Source of the DNA: Anseranas semipalmata
Taxonomy: Eukaryota > Chordata > Aves > Anseriformes > Anseranatidae
NCBI GenBank assembly: GCA_013399115.1
Contig: VXAA01003837.1
Span: 1,347,173-1,411,172, forward strand
Reading direction: 5' to 3'
DNA: 64,000 nt
Made by a program: the position numbers and the translations under genes. Positions 10,506 to 22,200 of this stretch are shown one piece after another. The stretch's first letter is position 1; every line of letters starts with the position of its first letter. The notes under the pieces were generated by a model. That model saw only the letters and a list, made by a program, of their open reading frames with translations, was not told the origin of the DNA and made no database searches.

Positions 10506-12940
10506 GTTTGTCAGAAGCGCTGCTGTTTGAATTCAACTTTAAAAGGGGGGAATAAATACAGATGAATAAATGCTTTCCCCTTTTCACCTCCCCCTAGATC
10601 TCTTAGTGGGATAAAAACCACATCAGGAGAAGGAAAAGCTTTCGGAACTGGTAGCCGAAAAGCACAGGAGGACTATTAGAGCTCTCCAACGCCAGATGAG
10701 GGACGGGGGGGGTGTCTCTGATTTACCATTCCCCATCTCTTTCTTTGTTCTATCTTCACCTCGACTGTCAGCTGTTTTGAGAAGGGGCTGGCAGTCGGGG
10801 GGAGAGGAGGAGAGGCTGGCGTGTGCGCGTATCCAGTTCAGGCTGGTTCCTGGCTCAGGGAAACATTTTATTGGATTTGTTACTCTTTGATGCTGATTAA
10901 GCCCATGGGGTAGAAAAAAGCAAAAGAGAGGGGGAGTTTGGGGGGAGGGGAGAGATGCAGTTTCCCCGTGGCTGCGATGTTTTTAATTTATTATTAACCA
11001 TCTCTCATGTGTTATCTGACAGCTCTGTTGAATTCTGGATGCAAAGGCAAGCAGTGCCTGCACTCACAGTTTTCCAGGGTGTATGTCCCCAGTCTCCCCG
11101 AATCAAAGTCCATGCTGTTCAAGGAGCCAACTTTGTAGATACTAATTTAAAACAAATAGTTTACTGGGGAATTAGTTCCCTAGGAGCTGGAAGGCTGAAC
11201 GGCTCCAAGGCCAGGATTGCGCAAGGGAGACCTCGGTGATAGCCCGGGAGCACGCAGCGAGACAAACCGAGGAATTCTGAAACAAAGCCAACTCAGAATA
11301 ACCCAGGCTGTACACCCAACTTCTTTCTCAGTTGTTTTCAACCTGGCCCCCAGAATGGCTGAATATCGCCCATCTCTGTATTCTCACTTCATGTCACAAT
11401 TGTTTTAGTGTCTGGATGCTTAACTCTGGTTAAGTTTCTAGCACAGAGGAAATTTCTTCACCTTAGCAATGTGCTTACCCTTTCAGATGACCGTCCCGGA
11501 TGATGTTCCCTCAAGTGCTGGTGCCTTGATGCTAACGGGAAGCCTGCAGAAGCTATGCACTTCCCCAGCCCAGTTATGCAAACGCCGACAGTCAGAACCA
11601 GCCCAGTCTGCTACGCAGAAACCAGAGACCTAGAGATTTGGAGTCTTCTTCATTGTCTTACACAGTCATGTACAAAGCAAGATTAGAAAGCTCTCCGAGC
11701 ACTCCTGTAAAGAACCAGCACGCCAATGAGGTAGCATATCCCGTAGCTACAAATGGCTGTGCACCCTGCAGTGCTGTAAAACCCAGCCTGTAGCTTCAGT
11801 TCTGGCAGCCACCAGCTGGGGATCCCAGCAGGTAGTTTTGAACCAGTGTTTCCACACAGCCAATGAGAACCAGCAATTTTTTTTCTGACACCTCTTTGAA
11901 GGAACTGTGAAAGGCCAGAAGTTAATTGAGTGGTTATTGAATAAGCAGATATGGTCACTGATGCTCACTATGCTTTGTGTTACCAGCTCTCCAAGACAAA
12001 GTCCCTTTAAAAATGAACTTTGGATTTTTTCAGAAAACCTCAGCTGAAGTGAAACAAGATGTAGCATGAGAGAATGCCAGTTAGAGCTAGTGCAGTGTAC
12101 AAAGCTGCAAGGTCAACATCTTTGAACATCTTGTTACACGCTAGCCCAAAACAATAACCAATTCATATCAAAGACCACCACAGCTGATATAAAGAGGTCT
12201 GTTGTAACACAGCCCTCCCTCCATCCTTGGGTCAACCCGCATTTCTCCTTCCATTAGGCTACTATCATGACATTCGTGAATTACCGATTGTTGAGAACCA
12301 GGGTTGGTGGAAGGACATGAGGTTAATGACGTGCAAGATGCTCTGCTAATGCTCTTAAACACTGCCATCTCCTGGGAGAGAGGAGATAGCACACTCCTTC
12401 CTCTTTCATCAACGAGTTGTGCATTATGAACTAGGACTTGACACCATCTACGAGGACACCGGCAGCTCCACCACTCAGCAGGGGCTCCAGCCAGAAGGAG
12501 CCAGTCATTACAGCAGACAAGCAGGCAGCAGCTGAAAAGGACACTCTTGTTGTATCTATCAACGAGATCTAGCCACCAACGCGTTCGGTGAAAGGATATC
12601 TTTCAAGGCCATCCAGAACATGGTGACATACAACTCCATGTAATTTTAGCGAAGTGCTTATATTTACTGCACTATGTAAATGAGCACAAAAGCAGTCTCC
12701 TTAAGGTTGACCTCAGGGGAAACCAGAAAAATAAATTTCACTTGACCCCAGGCTCCTCCACAAGTATTACTCCCAAACCGTCTATATCTCTGTTGGCAAA
12801 ACCCTTCACACCGTGTTTTATCTTATTGCTAAAAATAAATCACTTGTAAATTGTTTTATAAATTATGTATAAGAAGAGACCTCATAGTCTAAGAAGAGCT
12901 ACCAGTGTATTCTACATGATAAAAAATAAAAAATAAAAGA
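10506..12940. other. Plain non-coding stretch
   Basis: G-rich runs occur at 10696-10712 and 10930-10950 (three G-runs only). An A/T hexamer microsatellite (AAAAAT) ends at about 12939. No gene and no clear interspersed repeat is seen. Confidence 0.55.
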
Positions 12941-12950
12941 GGATCTCCAA

Positions 12951-12968
12951 GGGTGGGAGGGGGAAGGG
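12951..12968 (+). other. Canonical G-quadruplex motif
   Basis: G3-T-G3-A-G5-AA-G3: four G-runs with loops of 1, 1 and 2 bases, the most stable class of intramolecular quadruplex. It sits about 110 bp left of the enhancer-like block 13080-13460. Confidence 0.75.
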
Positions 12969-13079
12969 AATGGAGCACTTTTATAAATAATATATGCAGT
13001 GGTCAAAGAAAGTTATCACCTTTTATGAAGTGTTTGGGATTCATTATGCATAAAAAGTGCAGTACTGTTTCTCATGTGT

Positions 13080-13460
13080 GTGATAGCAGGATGTGATTAT
13101 TAAGCATCACCGCCACCAACTAAGTGATTATTGGTGTCATCATTTGTTTATCTAACCAAAACCTAGACTGCCACCTCTCATCAGTGGAAACAAACAGCTG
13201 ATGTGTTTGACTAGTGCCAAAGGAACACTGTCGATTATTCACAGAAAGATGATGTCCCCATCATTGTGGGTTTCATTTGGTATTCATTGTAATAGCACTG
13301 ATCCTAATGAATTCATTTGGTATTCATGTGGATGTCACATGTATTTCCAGAGATGTTCTGCTGTAATTTAGCATGGGTTAATGGACACCTCTATTAAAGT
13401 GTTATTGAAAGTTTGACATTCAAATAACCCAGTTTAAAATCAGACAAACCTAGATATTAA
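13080..13460. promoter_or_regulatory. Strong enhancer-like block
   Basis: High-complexity AT-rich sequence without repeat signature. It is rich in homeodomain and bHLH/HMG-type cores: gtgattattaagc, ctaatgaattc, CAGCTG at 13196, ttattcac, catttgttta (FOX-like), and TGATGTCC. It carries a 16-bp exact direct repeat (next entry). By texture it is one of the best conserved-element candidates in the window. Open frames inside are trivial. Confidence 0.5.
13272..13327 (+). repeat. Exact 16-bp direct repeat, 40-bp period
   Basis: TTCATTTGGTATTCAT occurs at 13272-13287 and 13312-13327. Starts are 40 bp apart, close to four helical turns, so a factor bound at both copies would sit on nearly the same face of DNA. 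Confidence 0.95.
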
Positions 13461-13464
13461 AGCT

Positions 13465-15580
13465 GAAGGGAGAATGGGGGGAGGGAATTTGAGTAAGAGG
13501 CAAGACTGAAATGCCGTCTCAAGACAGTAACATTTATCTGCCTGCTAGGAAGGAAAAAACTGTCCTATCCATTCCTCCTTCCTTCCTCCCCCTGCTAAGC
13601 AAAAGCAGAGCATCGATAACTCAAGGAGACTTTGGGATGGGGCCACTGGTCCCACCCGACCCGGAACTCCCAACAGGGTTAGCTTGCTGCCTGGTAGCCT
13701 GCAAAACACTGTGCCGGGGGAGGGAAGAGACTTTGGGAGCACATAAAAATGCAGCCAGCACTTGATAACACTTCTACCAGCTTTGGGAGAGTAGGGGTGG
13801 AGGCATCCCCCCTCGTCTTTGACCTTAAAACTCCGAATGCATCGCTAAGACCCTGCTACTGAGGCCGAAATGAGTAGGAGCACTTCTATTTTTGAGGTTT
13901 TTCAATTCTGAAAGTATTCTTTCTCTGGTACAAACTCAGAAAACAGATTACGAGGAGTGCAGGATTAGCACAGGCAGTGGTCTAGTATCTAGTGACCTAA
14001 ATCTGCTACTGGACAAAGGAAATTCCCTGTTCGCTTTCAAGAAGGTACAAACAACTTACATCTGTATTGCCAAAAGAACTTGAGATGACAGGCCAGCCTG
14101 GTGTTTCTCTCATTAAGAACCTCTGGATAGTATTTCTTTATGAAGAAATTATCTTGTGTTTCTCAACAGTTGTTCCATGGGACTTTTGACAACGCAAAAG
14201 TCAACCCTGCCAGGTAGAGTCCCCAAAGTGCTTTTAAGGACTCAAACGCTGAATCTATAATGTGCCTATCCAGTGTGTGCCATCTGTGGAATATATGACA
14301 ATAGACTTGTGGTGTATAGATTTTGCTCACATTCATTTGGGATGACCTGCATAGATGTTATGATTTTGACCAGAAGGAAAGTCTGAATTGGTGACTAACG
14401 TGACCAGCCAAACACGATAAAATCTCAGTCCCGTACCACACAATCACATTATAACCACACATGCAACCCATATACAGCCATTGTTTATATTAGACACAGA
14501 GACACTATACCACATACTTGGTAACATAATCATCACATAAACTGATATTTCACCAACCATGAAATAAATCGTAAGCCACAGAATAAATTGATTTTTTTCC
14601 TGCATTGTAGTAACGCCACTCAGCTCCACCCATGCTAACGCAGCCTCGTTGTTTCCACGATAATTAAGGCATTTGAAATACAAGAAACCTAAGAAAAATA
14701 CCCATCACGTAAAATACGTGAGGCTGTGGTAAACTCAGAGGTTTGAAATGCCACTTGTTGCTCAGCCTTCTGGCTTTCGGGAGTGCTTCCATTATACAAC
14801 ACTCGCAGCAATGCAAACTTCATACTATCAGGGACTTTAGGTATTCGTGCCTGCAGATTAAATTGCTGGCTGTAACACAGCATGTACTGTTTGTGGCCAT
14901 TTTCCTAAATGCTACTTTGGGAACAAAATACACAGATGCCTAATGTAAACTAACCTCCTCCCATTTCCTTTGTGAAGGTTGAATTTCAACCCTGCGCAGA
15001 GGTTCTCCACAAGCCTATTTCTTAAATCCCACTGAAATGCCCCAAATAGGAGTTAATTAGGATTTAAGTGGTACATAACTTTATGAAGGCCCATTAAACA
15101 GCTTTGACCTTTATTATCTCTGTGTTTTTATTTGCACATTTGTGCTTGTTTTTCTGATAAAATACCTTGGTGTGTTTTCTACCAAGTATAATCAATATCT
15201 CTCCGAGAACATTAGGGCTGAAATCCAGACTCTGTAACAAGCCAGTGGCAAAATTCCCACTGACCACAGCAAGAGGAGGCTTTCGCCTGCTGGGATTAGC
15301 TACCTGCCTGAAAGCTCTCACACATCGAGAGGACAAGGACTGCTCAAACACTGTGGAGCTAAGGTGAAGTTTCCACGAACTGGAGATTACTTGCTTTGTG
15401 GCCAGCCCCAGACTGCCCAACACCCTGGGAAAAAAATAAGGACTGTCATAAATTTCATTATCTTCTACTCTTAATTGCAAAGGATACATTTCACATTGGG
15501 TAAGGCCTTAGTATTTGGGAACAAAATGCTAAACGTTTTGGCCTTTACCCCATTTCTGCTATATCTAGCTTTATAAGAAG
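13465..15580. other. Plain non-coding stretch
   Basis: There is a G-rich run at 13468-13485 with three runs. No gene is supportable. Short open frames near 14443-14943 and 15094-15489 have no recognisable domain. A TTAATTAG homeodomain core lies near 15052-15060. Confidence 0.55.
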
Positions 15581-15584
15581 GAAT

Positions 15585-15720
15585 TACACAGCTTGATGTA
15601 GCAATAAATAATTTTCATAAATTTTATTGCAGTGCTATGTGCCACTAATGGACAATTTTGCACTGTTTTCAAGAGAGGGCGGCAGGCTGAATCACAAAGC
15701 AGCTGTGACCGCTTCATTAA
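15585..15720. promoter_or_regulatory. Enhancer-like block
   Basis: AT-rich non-repeat sequence (aataaataattttcataaattttattgcag) followed by a CpG-bearing, motif-dense part (gccactaatggacaattttgcac). Candidate by texture only. Confidence 0.28.
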
Positions 15721-15724
15721 AAGC

Positions 15725-16895
15725 CGAAGTCCCTTCCCTACTCCATTTCAAACACTAGTCAGCTTTCTCTGATCATTTCTCATCTCCCATCAAATTATGG
15801 AGAGATCCAGCTCTTCCCACCCAATAGTAATGGTCTCGCAATCTCCAGCCCTTACAGAAGACGCTGTAATTGGGTACTGTTGTGTTGAGGAGTTTTAATA
15901 CAGCCCTGGCTCCTGACCTTCAGCCAGCAGGAGGAAAGAAAAGACCTTTCCCAGACTCATCTGGAGAGGCTGCACACTGACTGAGCTTCTCTCATCTGCA
16001 TTCTTCCTTGAGATTAATGAGCAACAGGGAAGGTCCCTAAACTTAAATGAGCTGGAATAGAATTCTGAAATAAGCCTTGCCTATTAGGTGCTGTTGGAAA
16101 GAGATATTCAGGGCAAGTCTGTTCTCTGGGAGCAACCATTATGAGACCGCCATTTAGTACCGTGGTTCAGAAACCCAGCTAAGATCTGGTGGAAGCAGGT
16201 TCCACATCCCTGCTTCCTGCCTTTCCTGCTTTGGAGCTGCCCTCCTTAATTCCTGCGCCTTCGTGCTATTGTTCCTCAAAGGCATCGACCACCCTGCAAT
16301 ACTTCAAAAAGCAGAATTCAGAAATCTTAACTTTTATGGAGCCTGAGGTAGTTGCAAGGACCTCAGGATGTTAAAAACAAGCACAACAAAGATGTGCAGC
16401 CTGTGGACCATGGAGACTCCGCAGTACAGTTGGGTCACCTTTCTGCAGTGTCAATCTCAGGTGAAATTTTTTTTCTGTAGTCTCAGGTCTCAATTCCAAA
16501 TGTCCAACCTAAGTTCTCTTAAAGGATTTATCACTCGTGCAAACACTTCAACTGTCTGCTTCTGCTTTAGGATTTTTTTATTTTATTTTTTACACAAAAA
16601 GCCAAAATCAATAGAAGAAATACCAGCAGATTTTCTAAATGAACTAGATGTAATGCACCATGTTACCACCCGACATTAGATTGCACAGAGTTAACTTGTG
16701 CTGGGCACCCAGAGAATGCACATGGAGAACATGAGAAGCTCTATCGATACGAACACGCCCCTAAGAACCGTCCCTTGCCTGTGCTGTATTTAGCACAAAC
16801 GCAAAGCCACCATAGGTGGAGAGCAGATGCAAACTCAGATCAATCAAAACACAGTGACCTAGGACGTGGCAGCCTGCAATGAAATACAATAGGTC
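15725..16895. other. Plain non-coding stretch
   Basis: Open frames at 16189-16374 and 16368-16679 show no domain. There is no clear repeat beyond T-rich runs near 16571-16588. Confidence 0.55.
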
Positions 16896-16899
16896 CTGT

Positions 16900-17030
16900 T
16901 AAGCCACACCAAGTGGCCGCGTGCAATCTTCCTGTGTGATTTTTATGTATTTCCATGCATACCGAGGATATCTGTTTGAAGGGCCAATTTAAAAGGACGA
17001 CACAAAATCATATAAATCAGCTCAGCTGGG
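16900..17030. promoter_or_regulatory. Enhancer-like block
   Basis: Non-repetitive sequence with retained CpGs (ggccgcg, accgagg, gacgac) inside AT-rich surroundings, plus atgtatttccatgcat and atataaatcagctcagctg. Candidate only. Confidence 0.25.
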
Positions 17031-17039
17031 CAACCCCTC

Positions 17040-17980
17040 ATAACACACACACTCGCCAGAAGGCAAAATATTCTGCCTAGGGAGAAAGGAAACCTGCCAT
17101 GGTCAAGCTTTGTTCCCCCTCACCCTCTGCAAGAGCACGGCAGCCACTGCTCTCCCTCCTCGGTCGGGGACAACAGCCTCAGCACAACCCCGGTCTTTGC
17201 CTCCTTTATGCTTATCGGAGATCTGGCACCAGCTGGAGGCTCTTCTGCCAGGCAAAGTTTAAAGCACAGGAGTCACCAATAGTGACTAAAACCCTCTCTC
17301 CCAACGCTGCTCCAAGACAATAGCATTGTTTTAAGTCCTGGTAAATACATAGGCCCAGCTTTGCAATACAATAACCAAGCAATGGCACAAGGAACGTGCT
17401 GCAGTAATTTAAAGAGGCAGTTATGTTACAGAAATTAGCTTTAGAAGATGCATCGTTAGGGGGGCTGCCAGCACTTCTTGCTTTGGGGGTCTGCAGGGCT
17501 CTGTCCCACCAAAGCATCTGCAGAGGCAGCCTGAGAGCAACCCCACCTGATGTGCTCGTGCTGCCCGTGAGGGCTGCAGCGGCTGCGGCTGGTGCAGGAA
17601 CAGAGGGGCAGACTGCGTTTGTAGCCTGAAGGGAACTGATCTGCACCCACAGAAGAACAGATACTTCATCTATAGCCCACAAACTATACGAGACGTAGAA
17701 CTACTCAAGTGCCACGCTTCTCTATTTAGCTCATTTATGCATGAATACAAGAAATAAACCGTATAAATTAATATTCCAACTGTTCATAAAGTTTGGAGTA
17801 GTTTGGCCCTCAGCTTGTTTGCTGCACGTCTTTAGCAGCACACCTTTTCCATCCTGTTCATTGTGAAGTTACACCACTGCATGTTCACCTTATTTGATAA
17901 CTTTGGAATAAAAAAATGAAAAAATAGGAACATCTGTTTTTTTCTGTCTCACATGCAAAAACATTCATTATTTTTAGTTC
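17040..17980. other. Plain stretch with a GC-richer middle
   Basis: Positions 17460-17640 are GC-rich with few CpGs. A minus open frame of 156 codons (17212-17682) has no domain, and four other frames are open over the same bases. Positions 17690-17800 are AT-rich. Confidence 0.5.
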
Positions 17981-17985
17981 CCTTT

Positions 17986-18054
17986 GGGCCACATCCAAAG
18001 GTCTTCAAATCAACAGGAGGTTTTCATTTACATCCATGGGCTTTGGATCAAGCC
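17986..18054. mobile_element. Short inverted-repeat element (MITE-like)
   Basis: The left end GGGCCACATCCAAAG and the right end CTTTGGATCAAGCC are imperfect inverted repeats around about 40 bp that include ATCCATGGG. This matches a sauropsid dispersed element whose ends read GGGCCTGATCCAAAG / CTTTGGATCAGGCCC. The full unit appears present at about 69 bp. The family name is unknown to me. Confidence 0.6.
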
Positions 18055-18249
18055 TTTAATTATAATCGCATTGCCCCTTTAAGATGTAGGACCCTCTCGT
18101 TTTCCCCTGCAGGTTTCTGCTAGCAACTCTAGGATCCAACACAAGGCTCTCTTAACACCTGATTAAATATTAATCCAGAGGTGGGGGCCTCACTCTTTTA
18201 TGATCCTTTCCCTAGAAGCTCCTATTAGTAAATCACAGTCCAGCACAAG

Positions 18250-18395
18250 AGGAAATGCGGCCATTCCATTATCCTCAGTTCACGAACAGGGCATTAATTC
18301 TTAATAAACTGACCTGATTATTATAATACTCAAAAGATGCAAAATAAGGATAGACAGGTTTACATCCATGTCTAGGATTAAACACATGTATGGTG
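18250..18395. promoter_or_regulatory. Enhancer-like block
   Basis: Non-repeat sequence with GCGGCCATTCCATTATCC, GGGCATTAATTCTTAATAAAC and CCTGATTATTATAATAC: clustered ATTA/TAAT cores, a TEAD-type CATTCC and a GATA-type core (aggatagac). It lies directly left of a six-run G-quadruplex motif. Confidence 0.4.
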
Positions 18396-18409
18396 CAGCG
18401 AGAGGAGGT

Positions 18410-18440
18410 GGGGAGGGAAGGGCAGAGAGGGGAGGGAGGG
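18410..18440 (+). other. G-quadruplex motif with six G-runs
   Basis: G4-A-G3-AA-G3-CAGAGA-G4-A-G3-A-G3. Six runs allow several alternative quadruplex registers within 31 bp. Purine strand asymmetry extends from about 18399. Confidence 0.75.
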
Positions 18441-18444
18441 ATGT

Positions 18445-19135
18445 GGCTCCAACTCTCAGCAAAACAGACTACAGCGACGATATGCTGATAAGTTCTGTGC
18501 CTCCTTCATGATTAGTTTGTTTCTAAAAGAAAAAATAAAGCTTTCTCTTTTTAATATAGAGCAGGGCAACTCTACTCCCAAGAAAAGGCTACATCATAAA
18601 CAACGTTTTAGACTTCCAAGTAAGCAGTTTTTAAAGATTTGAGATAAAATCCTGTATTATCATCCCAAAATGCTGGACAACACATACGTAATTGCATTAA
18701 CCTATGAGGACCCTCAAGTCCAAGTTCAAAAAAAAGACAGAATCCGCTTCAATATCCCTACAGCAGTATTCCTGCACTTCTGCTCTTTTGCCGGCGGTGA
18801 CACTGAGCGAGTAACGCGCTGCAGGCCACGTGCTATTTTATTCTCGCTGTCAACGCGGGCTGCTGTGCTAGCAACCTCTTTTAACTGTAATTTCCCCTGG
18901 CTCCAAGCAACGCTGGAAGGTCTCTGGGGCAAACCAGATTTGCCAGCAAGTTATGACATAGGAATCGCTGCAACCTCTTCTGAAATCTTGCAAAACCATA
19001 TCTAAAGCACTAAGCGACATGCACTTGTTTCAGCTGTGCCCCATCCCACAAGTCCAGCCCCATCCCTGTCAAATTCACCGAAACAACTCGAGGGCCCCGC
19101 AAGCACCTTTGTAACATGCTGCTGCAACACAGGAG
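18445..19135. other. Plain non-coding stretch
   Basis: Only small open frames without recognisable products. Positions 18780-18900 carry scattered CpGs and a CACGTG E-box at about 18829. Confidence 0.5.
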
Positions 19136-19139
19136 TCCT

Positions 19140-19270
19140 ACGAGCACCGCTCAGCCCCTTTGCACGCGCCGTGGCCGAAGCCCTCATGCAGCGCAGCGCA
19201 GAGCCCTGGCTGCCAGCGACGGGATCGGTGCAGCTCAGCCGCCCGCAGCCGCCCCGCTGCCCACAGCGCT
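19140..19270. other. CpG-dense patch
   Basis: Sixteen CpGs in about 130 bp, the densest per base in the left half. Frames are open on both strands (no stops in GC-rich DNA) with no recognised protein. It could be a small CpG island or promoter of an unannotated transcript. Confidence 0.45.
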
Positions 19271-19279
19271 TCTGTTAAG

Positions 19280-22200
19280 AAAGGAAACTGGTCAGCGAGT
19301 CTGCTCTGGTGGCGTGACACCACTGCATAGCACTGTGTAGAAGAGAGAGCTAAAGAAAATAGATGGCTAAAGAGACAGATGAAGAAAATGGCTTCATAAC
19401 CATGCCTGTCATACATCCGGTGGCATGCTTGCATGCACAGAAATATGTAATGAGAATTCAAGCGTCCCCTATCCAACGCCAGATTCCTCCTCTCACGGCG
19501 GCCTTCTCTACAAACTACTTCAATATGCAACAAGTCCGGGCTTGAGCATGGTCTCGTGCTTAGCAAATGATATACACCATGGCCATCGATGGCAACCGCC
19601 TTCAGATGTTATCATACAGGAGGGCCATTCCTCTGCCATGAGTGGTGGTGATGCTCCTTGCTGATTAGGGCAGTTAAAACTTTATAGTACCCCATCCAGA
19701 CAGGCTGTTACAGCCTCTGAGGATGGACATGCAGCTTCTCACATGCAATTTCCACATTTAGCTTCTCTCAAGAGCATTATTATCTTTTTACTGTAGTGAC
19801 CAAACCATGCAATTCCTCAAATCCCTTCCAAATGTTAATGAAATAGAATAAACCATCATACACTTCAGGGAATTGTACAGAAATAGCAAACAGTTAAGAG
19901 GAATCACAAACTGGCAAAGCTCTCTGGAATCAACAACTCAAATCTGCAAAAGGCAGGATACACTTTTTGCACGGGGAAAACCTCAGGCTTTCCCAAGGGA
20001 AGACACGAAGTGAACATACACAAAACACAAAGACCAGAAGATCCACGGATGGGGAACAAGCAGCAAGAGAAAATATAGAACTTCTTTTTACTAATTACTC
20101 ATTACTTCCCCCGACAGAGGCTAGTCACCATGTGTCGCTCTTCCTGACTAAAAGAGGTAAAATTTGAGGTAGTGAGACCTATTGCTCTGCAGCCCAGAAA
20201 ACCATACTGCGAACTCCCTGAACAAGGCCGGACAGCCAGCCAAGCCTCCACGCGTTAGCTCTGAAGGCCCCTCCGCACTAACTGCAGTGAACTCTGGTAC
20301 GAGCCCTTGAAAGCAACATGGAGGTTTCCACAGCTCTGACACGGCACAAACCCACCCACGCTGCGTGCAGGAGAAGCAGCTCGACAACGTGTATTGCCCC
20401 TTTCGTTTACATTCTGTGCAGTTCTGAATATCATAAATGACCTTTAGCAGGTCACAACTGTTACGCCATAGCAGCAACAAGGCTCCAGCTGCCTTCAATG
20501 CTTCTGGTGGGGAGGATTAAAATAGAGGTTACCGCTTTTCTGCAGTGAGCTTCCCTGCTCGTTATCTCAGAGTCTATTCAAGGTCTCATAAATAGCATTG
20601 GAAGGATTCCACTGAAATTGCAAATATGAGTAAACACAGATTTCACTCCACCCCAAAAAGATAATTGTCCCATTATCAGTGCTCCACGCTTAGTGAGAGG
20701 GAAGCTTACGAACACACCAACCTGGGGTCTGCGGAGAACTGGTGCCCTCTCTTGTTGTCAGTCTTGCCCAGTAACCAACTGGGCGTTCATCTTACTGCTG
20801 TACCTGCAATACATTTTTGACTTGCCCATGTGCTACAATTTGAATAAAAATAATTCACATTTGAGTTGGTTTTACCTGACAGGATCAGGAAATCACTAAA
20901 CACTTTAGAGAAAACACCACTAAAATATTTGTAAATCGGCTTCAGGGACAAAGGTATGGCTCCAAACTGCAGCTCAAGCGGGTGCACAGCCTTCGTGACT
21001 GCTGTGCTTCATCTGAAACCCCACAGAGCCCATGGGAATTTCTGCCTTCGCTTCAGAGAGTTTGAAGCAGGCCATCAGGGACGTCACCTGTGAACAGCCA
21101 CTGGTGTCCACCTAACAGGCTGTGCTAGGCATCACGTACCGGCAGAAAAAGAGCAAGTGCAGCAGATATCGTCCTTAGGTTCTGCACGTGCCTTGAAGTC
21201 GCACAAGTTCTCAAGCTAAGCTAAACAGCCTCCATCCACGCTTTGGGTCACATTTTTAAAAGCACTGAGTAACAGCTACACCAGACTGCACCACAGGCCT
21301 GTTCTTCATCTTTTGCCAGAAAAAAAGTAGAACAGAGGTCCTACCTGTTTCTGACGATGACAAATCCCTTGAAATTTTCTGGGAGAACAGGGACAACTGA
21401 ATTTCATGTCCTGGATAAGTTCTAATCCACGTAGTTTCAAACAATGTTGTCTTCTCTCCCTGTCCTGTTTATAAAACGTCACTATGCGATTCTGAATAAC
21501 TCTTTCACTCCAAAGATGAGTGCATCTGGCATTACCAGTCACACATCTAAATAACATACACTTTCTTGTGAATAAAGGACAATTATGGAAAGAAACCACA
21601 CTTTTTTCAGGTCAGTATTTCAACAGTAATTTTGGTTTAATTTAATGGAATATGAGAGCAAAGATGACTGGAAAAAAAAGAGATGATTTAAAAAACATGA
21701 TGCATTGCCAGCAATGATGGTATCAGGACATGCCATTATCTCAGGGCTATTTGTAGTAGACCTAAACACTGGCTCAGAACATTCCTGGAAACCCGATTCA
21801 TCAAACTAAGGAAATCCCTTCAAATAACATGAAGAATATTCGCAACTCCAAACAAATTTTCAAGGAAGTTTGTTTCACCATTTACCTTTCTCTGGAAATC
21901 ACCTTCACCTAACATTTGAGCAGTTGAGTATGACTTATATGAGCGTTATGGGATGTGAATATTAACCTCATACACTCAAATAGCTATGAATCTGATCACG
22001 TTCTCACAATTAAGACTGAAAAAAATAACTGCACACCAATACAGAAAAGTATTGAATATATTTCACATATGATGGCACATTATTTCACAGACAAGTGCAG
22101 TGGTTTTTGCTGTCTGTAGAAGCCACTTCTGAATCAAGAAGTCACTGAGACATAATATCAGAGAAGTCACTGAGATATATGTAGAAAACCATCAAGTAAT

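Noticed and set aside
10930..10950. G-rich run considered as a G-quadruplex
   Set aside because: Only three runs of three or more G within loop limits.
15034..15049. CArG-like CCCAAATAGG
   Set aside because: One position breaks the CC(A/T)6GG rule, so an SRF site is not supported.
17212..17682. 156-codon minus frame
   Set aside because: Five frames are open over the same GC-rich segment, so openness is compositional.
19138..19566. 142-codon minus frame
   Set aside because: Runs from a CpG-dense patch into plain sequence, with no domain and several competing frames.
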